53,138 nucleotides of DNA from a bacterium. GTDB taxonomy: Bacteria; Campylobacterota; Campylobacteria; Campylobacterales; Sulfurovaceae. A model generated the notes under the pieces. That model ran no database searches and had not been told where the DNA came from. It saw only the letters and a list, made by a program, of their open reading frames with translations. Location of the stretch: contig JAHJJU010000056.1 in NCBI GenBank assembly GCA_018822805.1, forward strand, positions 1 through 53,138, written 5' to 3'. Shown here in pieces: positions 27,173-36,097 of this stretch (the stretch's first letter is position 1; each line of letters begins with the position of its first letter). A program made the translations under genes and the position numbers.

Positions 27173-27940
27173 ATGGCACAAGTAGGAATTTTAGGAAGTA
27201 CAGGTCGAATGGGTGAACACCTTATTAAAAATGTACAAGAGACAGAAGGTTTAGAATTAAGTGTATTGCATGTTTTTGACGAGTTAAAAACAGCTGTTCC
27301 GGATAGCGTTTTAATTACAAACAGTATGCAAGTTTTTTTAGAAAATTGTGATGTTGTTATTGATTTTTCTGCACCAATTGCAACACAAGATTTACTTGAA
27401 ACTGCTCTTAAAAATCCTACTCCTTTGGTCATTGCTACAACAGGATTTAATCCTCATCAGCAAAATCTTTTAACAGAAGCTTCTAAAGAGATGCCTATTT
27501 TATATGCTTCAAATATGTCAGCAGGTATTGCGTTATTGAAACAATTGGTTGAACAAGTTTCTGCAACGTTGAGAGATTTTGACATAGAGATTGTAGAGCA
27601 ACACCATCGACACAAAGTAGATGCTCCATCAGGGACAGCATTAACCTTAGGTGAGTTTGCAGCCAAAGGTCGAGGTCAGAATCTTGATGATGTACGTATC
27701 TCCGGACGCGATGGTCAAATTGGTGCTAGAACCAAAGATGAAATCTCGGTTATGGCACTTAGAGGTGGAGACATTGTAGGAAGACATACGGTTGGTTTCT
27801 ATAATGACGGTGAGTTTTTAGAGTTAAATCATACAGCAACCAGTCGAGAGACGTTCTCGAAAGGTGCCATTAGAGCTGCTTCATGGTTGGTTAATCAGAA
27901 GAGTGGTTTATACTCGATTAACGATTGTTTAGGAATATAA
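27173..27940 (+). CDS. dapB: 4-hydroxy-tetrahydrodipicolinate reductase
   Basis: A 255-residue NAD(P)H-dependent enzyme in the lysine/diaminopimelate pathway, feeding peptidoglycan. The N-terminal Rossmann loop is GSTGRMGEHL. The catalytic region EQHHRHKVDAPSGTAL holds the conserved His pair and Lys, and VGRHTVGFYNDGEFLELNHTATSRETF is the substrate/tetramer region. GAGGATG precedes the ATG. It is one base before purF; a dapB-purF pair also occurs in Campylobacter. Confidence 0.95.
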   Translation: MAQVGILGSTGRMGEHLIKNVQETEGLELSVLHVFDELKTAVPDSVLITNSMQVFLENCDVVIDFSAPIATQDLLETALKNPTPLVIATTGFNPHQQNLLTEASKEMPILYASNMSAGIALLKQLVEQVSATLRDFDIEIVEQHHRHKVDAPSGTALTLGEFAAKGRGQNLDDVRISGRDGQIGARTKDEISVMALRGGDIVGRHTVGFYNDGEFLELNHTATSRETFSKGAIRAASWLVNQKSGLYSINDCLGI

Positions 27941-27941
27941 T

Positions 27942-29312
27942 ATGTGTGCCATTGTAGGAGTATACGGTTCAGAAGATGCAGCAAAGATTGCTTATTATGC
28001 ATTGTTTGCTATGCAACATCGTGGTCAAGAATCAACAGGATTATCGTCAGCTGACGGTGATAGGATTCACTTAATTAAAAAAAGAGGTTTGGTGACCGAT
28101 GTTTTTGATGAAGAAGCATTGTCTCTGTTAACAGGTTCGTGTGCTATTGGACACAATCGCTACTCTACAGCCGGAAAAGACTCCGTTTTAGATGCCCAAC
28201 CGGTATTTGCTAAATATAAATTGGGTGAGATTTCTGTTGCACATAATGGAAACTTGGTCAACAAATATGAAGTACGAAATGAACTGATTGACAAAGGTGC
28301 TATTTTTCAAACAGGAATGGATACGGAAAATATTGTTCATTTGATTGCTAAGAGTCAAGAAGATAAACTTATAGACCGTATTAAGGATATGCTTACTAAA
28401 ATAGAGGGTGCGTACTGTTTAGCGATTCAGAGTCGGAGTAAAATGTTTGTGGTTCGTGACCGTTTTGGTATTCGTCCTTTAAGTCTTGGAAAGTTGAAAA
28501 ATGGTGGTTGGATGGTTGCCTCTGAAACTTGTGCTTTCGATTTGGTTGGTGCAGAGTTTGTACGCGATGTTGAACCGGGAGAAATGTTGATTTTTGAGGA
28601 GGGTCAAGAGCCAAAATCGGAAAAAATCTTTGAAGCTGATTATCACCCTTGTGCTTTTGAATACATCTATTTTGCACGACCGGACTCAATTATTGATGGT
28701 AAGACAGTTTATAACATGCGTTTAGAGATGGGAAAACAGTTGGCAAAAGAGACACCGACAGAGATTGATTTGGTCTTACCTGTTCCTGACTCCGGTGTGG
28801 CTGCTGCAAAAGGCTATGCTGATGGTTTGTGTGTTCCATTTGAGATGGGAATTGTGCGTAATCACTATGTAGGTCGTACTTTTATTGAACCAACACAAGA
28901 GATTCGTGACTTAAAAGTCAAGTTGAAACTCTCACCGATTAAAGACATGATCAAAGGTAAACGCGTAGCCATTGTGGATGACTCATTGGTTCGTGGTACA
29001 ACTTCTAAACAAATTGTTCGAATGCTTAAAGATTTAGGGGCAACCGAGGTGCATATGCGTATTGCTTCACCTGAGATTAAATTTCCTTGTCGTTATGGAA
29101 TTGATACAGCCACTTCTCAAGAGCTTATCTCTTATTCTCAGACACCAGAAGAGATCGCTGCATACATTGGTGCAGACTCACTTGGCTTTCTCTCTATAGA
29201 AGGTTTAAAAGAATCACTTGGTAATGATAGAAAATATTCATTGGTAAGTTTTGATGGAAACTATTTTGCCGGTGGAAATGCAGACAGTCCTAGCTGTAGT
29301 AATTGTGATTAA
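27942..29312 (+). CDS. purF: Amidophosphoribosyltransferase
   Basis: A 456-residue enzyme making phosphoribosylamine from PRPP and glutamine, the first step of purine synthesis. Cys2 (MCAIVGVYG) becomes the N-terminal nucleophile after Met removal. The glutaminase domain has HRGQES and GHNRYST, and the phosphoribosyltransferase domain has the PRPP loop VAIVDDSLVRGTTS. The C-terminus CSNCD and other Cys residues may bind an Fe-S cluster as in the Bacillus type, but there is no long propeptide. Expression is probably from the dapB promoter. Confidence 0.96.
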   Translation: MCAIVGVYGSEDAAKIAYYALFAMQHRGQESTGLSSADGDRIHLIKKRGLVTDVFDEEALSLLTGSCAIGHNRYSTAGKDSVLDAQPVFAKYKLGEISVAHNGNLVNKYEVRNELIDKGAIFQTGMDTENIVHLIAKSQEDKLIDRIKDMLTKIEGAYCLAIQSRSKMFVVRDRFGIRPLSLGKLKNGGWMVASETCAFDLVGAEFVRDVEPGEMLIFEEGQEPKSEKIFEADYHPCAFEYIYFARPDSIIDGKTVYNMRLEMGKQLAKETPTEIDLVLPVPDSGVAAAKGYADGLCVPFEMGIVRNHYVGRTFIEPTQEIRDLKVKLKLSPIKDMIKGKRVAIVDDSLVRGTTSKQIVRMLKDLGATEVHMRIASPEIKFPCRYGIDTATSQELISYSQTPEEIAAYIGADSLGFLSIEGLKESLGNDRKYSLVSFDGNYFAGGNADSPSCSNCD

Positions 29313-29314
29313 TT

Positions 29315-29342
29315 TTTTTCTTCCCCATTAGGGGAAGAAAAA
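29315..29342. terminator. Strong bidirectional terminator
   Basis: The stem TTTTTCTTCCCC/GGGGAAGAAAAA with an ATTA loop has an A-tract on one side and a T-tract on the other, so it works for purF (plus) and for the convergent peptidase gene (minus). Confidence 0.8.
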
Positions 29343-29347
29343 TTCTT

Positions 29348-30679
29348 CTAAAAATTAACAATTCCTGTTAATGTATTAATAAGCATACTTCTTTTCCGAA
29401 CATCAGGACGTTCAGCACCGGGTTTAGTGGTAGTGATAATCGCTCTTCCCATAACACGTTTACTTCCATCATTAAGGCGTACACCCCAATAGTTGTGTAA
29501 AATAATCGGCTCACCTTTTTTCTCACCTAAGTAGAGGGTAATGTGACCCGGTACAAACAACATGGATCTAAAAGGTTTTGCATTGTTTAAAATGGTTTGC
29601 TGTTTACTAGAGGCATCTAAGCCTTTCAGTGAAATAAACTCATTTCCATCACGGGCTTGTTGTCTGGAATTTCTTCGTAAATAGACACCAAACGGTGCAA
29701 AAAAATCACGGGTCAAAGCAGAACAGTCTCTGGCTTCAAGTTTTCCTCCCCATCCATAGGGTTCCCCTACCAGTTGTTTACTAATGTACGCAATATTATA
29801 AGGGTTAAACTTAATTGGTTTATGTGCAATAATATCAACATCGTTAACAGTAACTTTATTTAAATAGGCAAAACCTTTTTCATCTTTTTTAGCAATAAGG
29901 TATTTTTTTGTTGCAGGGTCAATAGGGAAGATACTCCCCATTTTAACCAAAGAGATATACCCATGGTCATCTAAAAGTTGTAAGTTATCTTTGACCGTGA
30001 TGGCATAGTCATCATTTTGAAACTTATTTTGAAAGGTTGGAGTTACAAGTGCGACATCCTTATTTTGAATCCATCCTGCTGCGAAAGAGGTTTGTGCATA
30101 GACCCACTTTCTATCCAATGAATAGTGTGAAAGCATTACCGGTGTATTGATGTGTACAGAACTGTTTTGACTGTAATCAAAAGGAAATCCCTCACCTGTT
30201 CTCTTTGGATCATAATAGATGCCTCGGTTACTTGGGTAGAGTCTTAGGTTGGTATGGCGTAAAGTAATACCTGCATGGGATAAGCTATTGGACATAGAAA
30301 AGTTCGAGTTTTGAATTTGCTGCTCGTACCAACTTTTTGGAATACTGCTTCCATCTCTTCTGTATGTTTTCTCTTTGGCATATTTAAATTGCCATGTTTT
30401 TTCACCTTCGCTTAATGTTACAGCATTCATCGTCCAAGGTTCAAAAAACCTCTCATTGTATTGGCGATCATATTCAAGTTGTTCCTCATTACTCATGGTG
30501 GTAATTTGTTGTGTAAAGGGAGTAGGGTCTTGTTTGATATGCGTGGTATCTTGAACTTGATGTGCAGGCATATTATCAATTTCTGAAATGCTTCGTTGAC
30601 CTAAAGTCAAGACGGTATCAGGATAGAGTGAAGTAGGCAGGGTTAAAAGCAAACTGACGGACATGATTAAATATTTCAT
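29348..30679 (-). CDS. SH3-domain NlpC/P60 peptidoglycan peptidase
   Basis: A 443-residue exported protein: N-terminal signal (YLIMSVSLLLTLPTSLY), a linker, two bacterial SH3-type modules (about 125-215 and 220-285, with TNLRLYPSNRG and WIQNKDVALV), then an NlpC/P60 domain with Cys319 in RDCSALTRDFF and the His in PGHITLYLG. It resembles the SH3b1/SH3b2/NlpC cell-wall peptidases that cut gamma-D-Glu-DAP bonds. A TATAAT lies at 30716-30721 on the minus strand. It is not next to the other NlpC gene at 8.2 kb and differs in architecture. Confidence 0.87.
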   Translation of the reverse strand: MKYLIMSVSLLLTLPTSLYPDTVLTLGQRSISEIDNMPAHQVQDTTHIKQDPTPFTQQITTMSNEEQLEYDRQYNERFFEPWTMNAVTLSEGEKTWQFKYAKEKTYRRDGSSIPKSWYEQQIQNSNFSMSNSLSHAGITLRHTNLRLYPSNRGIYYDPKRTGEGFPFDYSQNSSVHINTPVMLSHYSLDRKWVYAQTSFAAGWIQNKDVALVTPTFQNKFQNDDYAITVKDNLQLLDDHGYISLVKMGSIFPIDPATKKYLIAKKDEKGFAYLNKVTVNDVDIIAHKPIKFNPYNIAYISKQLVGEPYGWGGKLEARDCSALTRDFFAPFGVYLRRNSRQQARDGNEFISLKGLDASSKQQTILNNAKPFRSMLFVPGHITLYLGEKKGEPIILHNYWGVRLNDGSKRVMGRAIITTTKPGAERPDVRKRSMLINTLTGIVNF

Positions 30680-30911
30680 AATATACCTCCTTGAATTTAG
30701 TAGTGGTTATAGTTAATTATAATCAAAATGGAGCGTAAAATCTAGATTTGAAGAGGGATATATTTGAATTTATATTGATTTTATAGATTTAAAAAAATAT
30801 TCTAAACATAGAAGGTTTTGTTTTGTTTATATAGAAACAAAAAGTGTTTCTATTCGAAATATGAACAATTGTTCTTTTCTTAATAAAAGAGGAATGATTA
30901 AGAGGAGAAGT
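30680..30911. other. Non-coding gap with a 9-bp hairpin and a 12-bp palindrome
   Basis: No credible gene. It holds the peptidase promoter (-10 at 30716-30721, minus), a perfect hairpin ATAGAAACA-AAAAG-TGTTTCTAT (30831-30853), and the palindrome GAACAATTGTTC (30863-30874). The hairpin follows hisIE and could end its transcript, although it lacks a T-tract on the minus strand. Confidence 0.4.
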
Positions 30912-31577
30912 CTACTTTTTTCGACGCTCTTTTTCTTCAATTCCAGAGAGTCCAAAACGACGAGCCAACTCCTGTTTTACCCTATCTGGGGAGATATCAC
31001 GGTAGCCAAGACCCACAAGTGTATGGTAGAGTAAATCGGCTGATTCATAGATGACTTGTTCGTCACTCTCTTCATTAATGGCAACGCACACTTCATCAGC
31101 TTCTTCACGAATTTTAGAGAGCATAAGTTCTTTGTCATTTAGGAGTTTTTTTGTCCATGATTTTTTACTATCGGTAGCATTTTTACGTTCTAGAACCGTA
31201 TGGTAGAGGGTATCTACCACACCATACATGGCATCGGTATTAATCTCTTGTTCGAGTACTCTTTTGTTTTGCATGACAGAGGTAAAGAAACAGCTTTTTG
31301 TCCCTGTATGGCAGGCTACACCATTTTGTTTTATTTTTAAGACTAAAGTATCAGCATCACAATCAAGCAACATATCTTTAACTTCTTGGGTATGATTAGA
31401 ACTTTCACCCTTTTTCCAGATACGCTGTTTTGAACGGCTAAAGTAGTGGGCGTAACCTGTACTTAGTGTTAGGTTATATGCTTCTTCATTCATGTACGCC
31501 AACATGAGTACTTCATTGTTTTCAAAGTCTTGAGCGATTGCCGGGATAAGGGGGGTTTTTTGCCAGTTGATTTGCAT
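30912..31577 (-). CDS. hisI: Bifunctional phosphoribosyl-AMP cyclohydrolase / phosphoribosyl-ATP pyrophosphatase
   Basis: A 221-residue HisIE fusion catalysing steps two and three of histidine synthesis. HisI is N-terminal (1-about 110), with the metal-binding D-x-D-x-D in LLDCDADTLVLKI, the zinc Cys residues in GVACHTGTKSCFF, and SRSKQRIWKKGESSNH. HisE is C-terminal (about 118-215), with SWTKKLLNDKELMLSKIREEADEV, the helical MazG-like nucleotide pyrophosphatase motif, and ESADLLYH. The organism also has hisZ and a PHP histidinol phosphatase in this window, though not in one operon. Confidence 0.94.
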   Translation of the reverse strand: MQINWQKTPLIPAIAQDFENNEVLMLAYMNEEAYNLTLSTGYAHYFSRSKQRIWKKGESSNHTQEVKDMLLDCDADTLVLKIKQNGVACHTGTKSCFFTSVMQNKRVLEQEINTDAMYGVVDTLYHTVLERKNATDSKKSWTKKLLNDKELMLSKIREEADEVCVAINEESDEQVIYESADLLYHTLVGLGYRDISPDRVKQELARRFGLSGIEEKERRKK

Positions 31578-31618
31578 AAGGGGGATTCTCTTTGTATTGG
31601 AATGGTTCTATTTGTGAT

Positions 31619-31680
31619 GGTGCAATGAATTGCACCCTACAATTTTTTTATTAAATTGTAGGGTGTCATTTTAATGCACC
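31619..31680. repeat. REP-like pair C (two units, heads facing inward)
   Basis: The left unit (31619-31640) reads, on the minus strand, GTAG then GGTGCAAT-TC-ATTGCACC. The right unit (31658-31680) is GTAG then GGTGTCATT-TT-AATGCACC with a one-base bulge. The AT-rich spacer between them completes a third hairpin (CCTACAATTT/AAATTGTAGG). The pair fills the gap between the HflK-like gene and hisIE. Confidence 0.65.
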
Positions 31681-31684
31681 GTTA

Positions 31685-32815
31685 TTATTGTTGTGCTGAA
31701 ACAGCTCTTTGTTCTTTACCTTTGGCATCGACCCAAATATTAGGTACAGCTCCACCAGGGGTTAAGAAGATTTGAGCATCTTTGTTCACCTTTAATGCTT
31801 CATTGAAAAGGGCTTGTGTTTTGATCTGCTCCAATTCAATTAATCTTGGTGTTAATGATGCTGAAATTAGAGAGTTGGCTTTGGCTTGTTCTTCAGCTTC
31901 AATTCTAATTTTATCGGCCTCACCTTGGGCTACAATTCTGTTTCTTTCAGCTTCACCACGTGCAATTTCAGCATTTTTTTGTGCCTGTTGTTTTGCTTTT
32001 TCTTTTTGTTGTTCAGCGATAGTAACATCTTGTTTTGCAGCTTGAACTTCTTCAATTTTATCTTTAATTTTTGATGGAAGAATGATACTTCTTAATTCAA
32101 CAGAAGAGAGTAGAACAGGTTGATTTTCTAAAGTGTCAATTCTCTCTTTGACTTTCATTTGGATAGCTGAAGCAATTTCATTTCTCATTTCCGGAAGTTT
32201 CTCTGCTGTGTATTGTCCAACAACATCACGAACCACTTCTCTTACTTTAGAGTTAATAATTTTCTCTTCCCAACTTGCTCCCCATTTCTCAATGGTACTC
32301 GGTGCAGATTCAGCTTTTAAACTGTATTGTACGGCAATGTCAATATTAACGGTTAATCCTCTTTTATCCAATACTTGAATAGCAGGGTTTCTCTTGAGTC
32401 CACCTTCAAAGCCACCGGTGCCACCGGATAGTTTTGAGTCATAATCGTCTCCAATGCTACTGGTTTCAGTATTGCTGTAGGTAATTAATCTAATTCGTGT
32501 GTTCACGGGAATAATTCTTTCAATCATAGGGATAAAGAAGTGTAAACCGGCCTTTAAAGGAGTTTCATCAAATTTACCTGTTCGTACTTTAATTCCTACC
32601 TCACCGGAGTTAATAATGGTAAATGGTTTTAGGAAAACAAGTGCTGCTACAATGGCTAAAGCAATAAATATCCATGATGGTGCTGATCTTCCACCACCAT
32701 TTCCTCCATTGTCATCTTTTGGTACTCTGTTTCTAGGGGGTTGGTTATTTCCTCCACTGTTGTTAGAGTTACTGGGTTGTTTCTTTTTAAAATAGTCGTT
32801 CATATCTGCTGGCAT
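31685..32815 (-). CDS. SPFH/prohibitin-like membrane protein (HflK/HflC family)
   Basis: A 376-residue protein with an Asn/Gly/Pro-rich cytoplasmic head (DYFKKKQPSNSNNSGG), one membrane helix (SWIFIALAIVAALVFLKPF, about 45-63), and an SPFH (band 7) domain from about 70 to 250 (VGIKVRTGKFDETPLKAGLHFFIP). A long Ala/Glu/Lys/Gln coiled coil follows at 250-310. Such proteins form large membrane rings that control FtsH protease or membrane domains. The ATG at 32815 has AAGGA five bases upstream; the open frame up to 32896 lacks that. No HflC partner is adjacent. Confidence 0.85.
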   Translation of the reverse strand: MPADMNDYFKKKQPSNSNNSGGNNQPPRNRVPKDDNGGNGGGRSAPSWIFIALAIVAALVFLKPFTIINSGEVGIKVRTGKFDETPLKAGLHFFIPMIERIIPVNTRIRLITYSNTETSSIGDDYDSKLSGGTGGFEGGLKRNPAIQVLDKRGLTVNIDIAVQYSLKAESAPSTIEKWGASWEEKIINSKVREVVRDVVGQYTAEKLPEMRNEIASAIQMKVKERIDTLENQPVLLSSVELRSIILPSKIKDKIEEVQAAKQDVTIAEQQKEKAKQQAQKNAEIARGEAERNRIVAQGEADKIRIEAEEQAKANSLISASLTPRLIELEQIKTQALFNEALKVNKDAQIFLTPGGAVPNIWVDAKGKEQRAVSAQQ

Positions 32816-32920
32816 AGCGTTCCTTTTTATTGTGATGGGGTTGCATGAGCTTTCTGCTGAAGAAAACCATGCATTAGCATAGAGTTGTTTGAGCAAAGCC
32901 CAAACAAGATTCTTATATAT

Positions 32921-33838
32921 CTATATATAGGTTAAGTAATGTTTATATTTTTCATTTCGACCAAAAACAATATCAAAATAAGTACTTTGAATCTGTTCTG
33001 TAATTGGACCACGAGAACCTTCACCGATGATACGTGCATCAATGTTTCGTACAGGAGTAATCTCTGCTGCTGTTCCTGTTAAAAAGGCTTCATCTGCAAT
33101 GTACACCTCTTCACGAGAAATTCTACGATGTATGACTTCATAACCCATATCTTGAGCAATTTCAATAACTGTTTTTTGTGTAATCGATACCAAAGAGTTA
33201 TCATTTGGTGGGGTAATAATGACACCATCTTTTACCATAAAAAAACTGGCACCTGATGCTTCTGCGACATAACCTTGGTCATCTAAAAGCAGGGCTTCAT
33301 CATAGCCACAATCAATCGCTTCATATTTTGCCATTTGGGAGTTTAAGTAGTTTGCCGTTGCTTTTGCTTTTCCCATGTTTGAGGTATTAGCAGGTCTGGT
33401 CATGGAAGCAATCTTAAGTTTGATTCCTGATTTTAGACCCTCTTCACCAAGGTATGCTCCCCATTCCCATGCTGCCATTACGGTTTCTACAGGGGCATCT
33501 TTATGATAAACACCCATAACACCGTAACCTAAAAAGGCAAAAGGTCTTAGATAAACGTTGTCTCCTGTAAACTCATTTCTTTTAATAAGCTCAATTTGTG
33601 CCTCATTCATCTCTTCAACAGTGTAAGGAATGTTAATTAGGGTCATTTTTGCTGACTCTTTAAGTCTCTTTGTGTGATCATTTAGTCTAAAAATAGCATA
33701 ACCATCAGCTGTTTTATATGCTTTGGTTCCTTCAATTACACCATTTCCATAATGTATAGTGTGTGATAAAACGTGAGTTTGTGCCTCATTCCACGCCTTA
33801 AACTCACCGTTCATCCATATATATTTTGCTGCATCCAT
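32921..33838 (-). CDS. ilvE: Branched-chain amino acid aminotransferase
   Basis: A 305-residue fold-type-IV pyridoxal-phosphate enzyme for the last step of Ile, Leu and Val synthesis. HTIHYGNGVIEGTKAY, MGKAKATANYLNSQMAKYEA (with the cofactor Lys nearby), DEALLLDDQGYVAEASGASFF and FLTGTAAEITPV are all characteristic. The length is typical (about 305). The nearest neighbours downstream are the SPFH protein and hisIE on the same strand, with gaps over 100 bases, so co-transcription is uncertain. Confidence 0.94.
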   Translation of the reverse strand: MDAAKYIWMNGEFKAWNEAQTHVLSHTIHYGNGVIEGTKAYKTADGYAIFRLNDHTKRLKESAKMTLINIPYTVEEMNEAQIELIKRNEFTGDNVYLRPFAFLGYGVMGVYHKDAPVETVMAAWEWGAYLGEEGLKSGIKLKIASMTRPANTSNMGKAKATANYLNSQMAKYEAIDCGYDEALLLDDQGYVAEASGASFFMVKDGVIITPPNDNSLVSITQKTVIEIAQDMGYEVIHRRISREEVYIADEAFLTGTAAEITPVRNIDARIIGEGSRGPITEQIQSTYFDIVFGRNEKYKHYLTYI

Positions 33839-33936
33839 ATTGTGCTTGCTCCGTTATTTTTAGTATTAAAGGGTTTTCGAAATCCCCTAAAATTAATGGG
33901 ACATTTTAGCTAAAGTCGTGTTAAATTCTCTTTTTA

Positions 33937-33945
33937 TGATAAAAT
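33937..33945 (+). promoter_or_regulatory. Extended -10 promoter before the AsmA-like gene
   Basis: TGA-TAAAAT, 26 bases before the ATG at 33972, in the divergent gap with ilvE. Confidence 0.4.
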
Positions 33946-33971
33946 AAGAAAAAAAGCATGGGGGCAGATTT

Positions 33972-35492
33972 ATGAGGATTCTCTTAAAGTATTTTTTGTG
34001 GTTGTTGAGCTTTGGTACATTGGTAATTTTTTATTTTTTAAACACAAATTTAGGAGAGCAAAGTTTAGGATTTTTTTTAGAAGACTATCTCTCTAAAACC
34101 ACTAAAAATGAAATCAAAGTACTCCATTTAGCCATTCATCAATATCCTCATTTAAGTATGAAATTAAAGGTCAATAATGGAGCCAATGTTCTGCTCGAAG
34201 GTGAAGTAAATCAAACCTCAGTTGATATGAACTATCATCTTGTAGGAGAGACTTTTAGACTTAATGGCTTTTATTTAGAAGATAGGGTGGATGTTAGGGG
34301 GCGTTTATTGGGTCCTTTTTCAAACTTACGTATAGACGGTCAGGGAGAACTGTTTGAGGGAAATGGTCGTTACAGTTTTATAAAAGTTCCGAACAGTTTT
34401 CAAGATATGAATTTTACTTTAAATAAAGCAAAGAGTCAGAACGTATTGAAATTTTTAAAACAGAAACCTCTCATTGAGGGTTTGGTGGATATAGATGCTC
34501 AGTTTAAACGTTTCTCAACATATGAAAAACAAGGAAGAACGGTTGTTCATATGAAGAAAGCACTTATGCCAACTGTGGCACCTGCTGCTTTATTTACGTT
34601 GTCTTCAACCATAGATTTTAATGACATACAGTACAAATATATTGCCGACATGCACTCAGATATAGGGACTTTAAAGATAAAAAATGGAAAGTATCATCAA
34701 ACTAAAAAGAGTGCAGAAGCTGAGTATGAACTCCATTTGAATGATTTGGCATATTTTGAAAAATTTTTAAAATATAAATATAGAGGAGCCTTAGATACAA
34801 TAGGAAAAGTGACCTATACCAATCAGTTGGTGATTCAAGGGCATACAAAAAAGTTTGGTGGAGATTTGGAGTATCTGTATCAAGATAAGAAGATTGATTT
34901 AAATTTAAAAGCTGTCTCTTTGGAAAGTTTATTAAGTCAATTTTCTTATCCGGCACTCTTTTCTTCTAAAGTGTATGGAAGCATCAATTACGATATGAAT
35001 GATAAAATTGTTTTAATCAATACCGATTTAAAAGAGACCCGTTTTAAGCAGACGCAGATGATCAATATGATCTATAATGCTTCGGGAATAGATATGCTTG
35101 CAGAACAGTATGATCAGAGTTCTTTTCAAGGTGGGTATCAAAATGAGTTGCTCTCTTCAACACTTAAAATAGATAACGGTGTGAGTCATCTCTATTTAAC
35201 CGATATGAAACTCAATGCACAGAACAATAATGTGAATTCAAACTTTGAAATTAAGATGCAAGGTCAGGAGATTTTTGGAGAGATTTACGGTACATTAAAA
35301 AATCCTCAGGTCTCTGTAGATATGAGAAAACTCCTAAAATATCAGATGAGTAAACAACTTAGTGGATGGCTTGGAACAGAGAGTAGCGATGCGATAGAAA
35401 ATGTACAGAAAGATGTTCGTGATAATCTCAAAAAGATTGATGTTGAGGATGTAAAAGAGAAAGCGAAGTCATTAATTGAGAGTTTTTTTTAA
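33972..35492 (+). CDS. AsmA/TamB-like envelope protein
   Basis: A 506-residue protein with an N-terminal membrane anchor (LLKYFLWLLSFGTLVIFYFL) and a long periplasmic region of repeating beta strands, with patterns such as LKVNNGANVLLEGEVNQ, GRLLGPFSNLRIDGQGEL and GEIYGTLKNPQVSVDMRKLL. The final 'GTLKNPxVSxD' style and the amphipathic tail are typical of the AsmA-like superfamily, whose members form hydrophobic grooves for phospholipid movement between membranes. Assignment is by overall style rather than a strict motif. GGGGGCAG is a poor ribosome-binding site for the ATG. Confidence 0.6.
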   Translation: MRILLKYFLWLLSFGTLVIFYFLNTNLGEQSLGFFLEDYLSKTTKNEIKVLHLAIHQYPHLSMKLKVNNGANVLLEGEVNQTSVDMNYHLVGETFRLNGFYLEDRVDVRGRLLGPFSNLRIDGQGELFEGNGRYSFIKVPNSFQDMNFTLNKAKSQNVLKFLKQKPLIEGLVDIDAQFKRFSTYEKQGRTVVHMKKALMPTVAPAALFTLSSTIDFNDIQYKYIADMHSDIGTLKIKNGKYHQTKKSAEAEYELHLNDLAYFEKFLKYKYRGALDTIGKVTYTNQLVIQGHTKKFGGDLEYLYQDKKIDLNLKAVSLESLLSQFSYPALFSSKVYGSINYDMNDKIVLINTDLKETRFKQTQMINMIYNASGIDMLAEQYDQSSFQGGYQNELLSSTLKIDNGVSHLYLTDMKLNAQNNNVNSNFEIKMQGQEIFGEIYGTLKNPQVSVDMRKLLKYQMSKQLSGWLGTESSDAIENVQKDVRDNLKKIDVEDVKEKAKSLIESFF

Positions 35493-35640
35493 TTTTTTAT
35501 TGGGTTCTTACGTGACACAGTTGGGAATTTTTGTTTAAATTGGTATGAAAATTAAAGAAAAAAGGGAAAAGTTCACAATTTTCACACAAATACTATCTAA
35601 AATAATAATGCTTAACAACAAAACAAAATAAAGGAAAACA

Positions 35641-35922
35641 ATGAGTAAAATGATTAAAGTAGCAGCAGCAGCTTCATTATTAACAACAGTAGCATTTGCA
35701 AATACAGCAGTATGTAAAGGATGTCATGGAGCAGATTTTGAGAAAAAAGCAATGAACGTATCTAAAGTAGTTAAAGAGATGAGCAAAGAAGATATCGTTA
35801 AATCACTTAAAGGATACAAAGATGGCTCTTACGGTGGAGCAATGAAAGCTGTTATGGCTGGTCAAGTTGCTAAACTTGATGATGCCGGTATTGAAGCTAT
35901 GGCTGCAGAAATCAAAAAGTAA
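35641..35922 (+). CDS. Small periplasmic c-type cytochrome
   Basis: A 93-residue protein with a signal peptide (cut after AFA) and a single heme site CKGCH (Cys25, Cys28, His29). A later Met in GGAMKAVMAGQV is the likely sixth ligand. The size and layout match the cytochrome c553/c8 type that shuttles electrons between the bc1 complex and oxidases or sulfur-oxidising enzymes in Campylobacterota. A good AAAGGAAA lies before the ATG, and a strong terminator follows. It is a single-gene unit, probably well expressed. Confidence 0.9.
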   Translation: MSKMIKVAAAASLLTTVAFANTAVCKGCHGADFEKKAMNVSKVVKEMSKEDIVKSLKGYKDGSYGGAMKAVMAGQVAKLDDAGIEAMAAEIKK

Positions 35923-35951
35923 TTTTTTTTAACCTTCTTTTTCCCTTCCCC

Positions 35952-35999
35952 AAGAAGTCCCTAAAATTTTGGGACTTCTTTCTACTTCTTAATTTTTTT
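35952..35999 (+). terminator. Terminator of the cytochrome gene
   Basis: The stem AAGAAGTCCC/GGGACTTCTT (35952-35961 with 35971-35980) with a nine-base loop is followed by a T-rich tract ending in seven T. Confidence 0.7.
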
Positions 36000-36042
36000 A
36001 TGGATTCATTTAAAGTTTAAATAGACTTAACTCCTATTGCGT

Positions 36043-36048
36043 TATAAT
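36043..36048 (+). promoter_or_regulatory. -10 box of the aldehyde dehydrogenase operon
   Basis: A perfect TATAAT in the context TTGCGTTATAAT, 50 bases before the ATG at 36098. Confidence 0.5.
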
Positions 36049-36097
36049 TTATTCAAATTACAGATTTCTAATACGAGATCTAATTGAGGAAATAATT

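Noticed and set aside
8141-30679. The several peptidoglycan enzymes considered as one secretion or defence cassette
   Set aside because: They are in separate transcription units with housekeeping genes between them and no toxin, immunity or secretion genes nearby.
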